Shown: positions 32,528 through 33,362 of the stretch, piece after piece | Position numbering within the stretch: position 1 is the stretch's first letter | Layout of the letters: every line of letters begins with the position of its first letter | Assembly (NCBI GenBank): GCA_019421005.1 | Contig: JAHZGA010000010.1 | Span: forward strand, 1-33,362 | DNA: 33,362 nt | Origin: a bacterium | Lineage (GTDB): Bacteria; Bacillota_I; Bacilli_A; RF39; UBA660 | Reading direction: 5' to 3' | Program-made: the position numbers and the translations under genes | Notes under the pieces: model-generated | The model's database searches: none | What the model was told of the DNA's origin: nothing | The model's input: only the letters and a program-made list of their open reading frames with translations

Positions 32528-32905
32528 GTGGTAAAATACGAAAAAGGTAAAATTGTTAAAGCAACTGTTGTTGGAACTGAAAAATATGGTATTTTTGTTT
32601 CACTAGATGAAGAATATAGTGGAATGATTCATATTTCTGAAGTATCGCATAAATATGTTAAAAATATAAATGATTTTGTTAATATAGGTGATATAATAAA
32701 TGTCGAAATTCTAGATGTTGATCATGAAACCTATCGATTAAATTTAAGTATTAAAAACATAAATTATAAAAAAAAATACAGTAAAAGGAAAACAAAGATT
32801 AAAGAAACAAGTTTAGGTTTTAGGTCTTTAGCGTATAATTTACCAATTTGGATAGAAAAAAACATAAAAAAAGAACAAAAGACAATAAATACTATTGACA
32901 AATAA
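32528..32905 (+). CDS. S1 RNA-binding domain protein, CvfD/YugI (GSP13) type
   Basis: 125 residues from GTG 32528 (AGAGGTG five bases upstream; the nearby ATG at 32526 runs into a stop). Residues 1-75 are an S1 domain (KGKIVKATVVGTEKYGIFVSL, GMIHISEVSHKYV, INVEILDVD, RLNLSIK), followed by a basic linker and the conserved tail GFRSLAYNLPIWIEKNI. That tail is typical of the ribosome-associated general stress protein GSP13/CvfD, which acts on translation. Confidence 0.85.
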   Translation: MVKYEKGKIVKATVVGTEKYGIFVSLDEEYSGMIHISEVSHKYVKNINDFVNIGDIINVEILDVDHETYRLNLSIKNINYKKKYSKRKTKIKETSLGFRSLAYNLPIWIEKNIKKEQKTINTIDK

Positions 32906-32923
32906 AACTATAAATGATATCAT
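32895..32923 (+). promoter_or_regulatory. Promoter of tRNA-Val, inside the end of the S1 gene
   Basis: TTGACA (32895-32900), 17-bp spacer, TATCAT (32918-32923). An 8-bp inverted repeat, AACTATAA/TTATAGTT (32906-32934), spans the -10 and may act as a terminator for the S1 gene. Confidence 0.55.
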
Positions 32924-32942
32924 TACTTATAGTTGATGTTTT

Positions 32943-33019
32943 GGGCGATTAGCTCAGTTGGTTAGAGCACCTGCCTTACAAGCAGGGGGTCATAGGTTCG
33001 AGTCCTATATCGCCCACCA
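32943..33019 (+). tRNA. tRNA-Val (UAC anticodon)
   Basis: Cloverleaf with acceptor GGGCGAT/ATCGCCC, D arm GCTC/GAGC, anticodon stem CCTGC/GCAGG with loop CTTACAA (anticodon TAC), T arm ATAGG-TTCGAGT-CCTAT, and an encoded CCA end. The length of 77 nt is normal. Confidence 0.97.
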
Positions 33020-33030
33020 TTTTGAATTTT

Positions 33031-33055
33031 AAGATAAATATTTATCTTTTTTTTT
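33031..33055 (+). terminator. Terminator behind tRNA-Val
   Basis: AAGATAAATATTTATCTT is a perfect 18-bp palindrome followed by T. Confidence 0.8.
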
Positions 33056-33138
33056 CTAAAAAATTGCATATTATGTTGAAAAATCAATATAATAATATAA
33101 AAAAAGATAAAAAAATACAATTTTTTGTTAATAAATGC

Positions 33139-33168
33139 TTGACTTTTAACAAGTTTCGTTGATATAAT
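33139..33168 (+). promoter_or_regulatory. Promoter of the tRNA-Thr/tRNA-Tyr cluster
   Basis: TTGACT (33139-33144), 18-bp spacer, TATAAT (33163-33168), about 50 bp before tRNA-Thr. Confidence 0.75.
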
Positions 33169-33219
33169 TTATATGTTGCATGTGAATGCGTTGATTTGAA
33201 TTAGTCGCTTTAGTATTTT

Positions 33220-33295
<76 letters not shown>

Positions 33296-33303
33296 TTTTT
33301 TTT

Positions 33304-33362
33304 GGAGGGATAGCGAAGTGGCCAAACGCGGCAGACTGTAAATCTGTTCCTTCGGGTTCGAT
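33304..33362 (+). tRNA. tRNA-Tyr (GUA anticodon), cut by the window end
   Basis: Begins GGAGGGATAGC; the anticodon stem CAGA/TCTG holds the loop CTGTAAA (anticodon GTA). The variable arm starts and the T loop is reached at the last bases; the 3' end lies outside. Confidence 0.9.

Overview
The window is a very AT-rich piece of a bacterial chromosome (well under 30% GC by eye) with a Firmicutes/Bacilli-type gene set: SecA with a SEC-C tail, long-form HPF, a cold-shock protein, an agr quorum-sensing locus, a CwlD-like amidase, a CotZ/CotY-like coat protein, a YutH-like protein and a CvfD-like S1 protein. TGA is used as a stop (for example at 26467 and 32212) and Trp is TGG, so the code is standard and not the Mycoplasma code. 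An uncultured gut Bacilli lineage with spore-forming ancestry fits best; this is inference from gene content.

Layout. (1) 62-496 is a DUF5684-type membrane protein. Its last 35 codons, its terminator and the promoter behind it occur twice, at 392-559 and 6105-6272 (168 bp, 2 mismatches). The two copies bracket a 5.5-kb island with no visible integrase. It encodes a cytidylate-kinase-like P-loop kinase, a radical SAM enzyme, an MBL-fold hydrolase, a divergent CYTH-like protein, a canonical CYTH triphosphate-binding protein, and a radical SAM domain resembling viperin fused to a complete LysR-type regulator. This is the best candidate for an undescribed system; nucleotide modification is the most economical guess. 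(2) 6304-10881 holds envelope and ion genes: an M23 peptidase, a CwlD-like amidase and a P2B Ca2+-ATPase. (3) 10929-15225 holds a lipoprotein and a split agr locus: a broken agrA copy, an intact agrA and agrC on the plus strand, converging on agrB-agrD on the minus strand. (4) 15569-18963 is housekeeping: csp, hpf and secA, each with its own promoter. (5) 19123-23647 is an accessory patch: a GNAT-ASCH fusion, a GNAT, a GNAT fragment, an HhH-glycosylase-like protein, a complete transcription unit for a 29-residue peptide, and an ATP-grasp/PEP-mobile-domain enzyme with an unfamiliar C-terminus. (6) 23738-33362 holds a lipoprotein, a GT2-TPR protein, a PH-like protein, a membrane-anchored protein with a patatin and trpS, the coat-type genes, an Nfu-type Fe-S protein, an S1 protein, and tRNA-Val, tRNA-Thr and a cut-off tRNA-Tyr.

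Two signals cut across genes. A GC-rich word, GGCGCGA, occurs six times, always on the plus strand, in a genome where such words should be almost absent. Several genes use an extended -10 of the form TGGTA(T/A)AAT with very short leaders.
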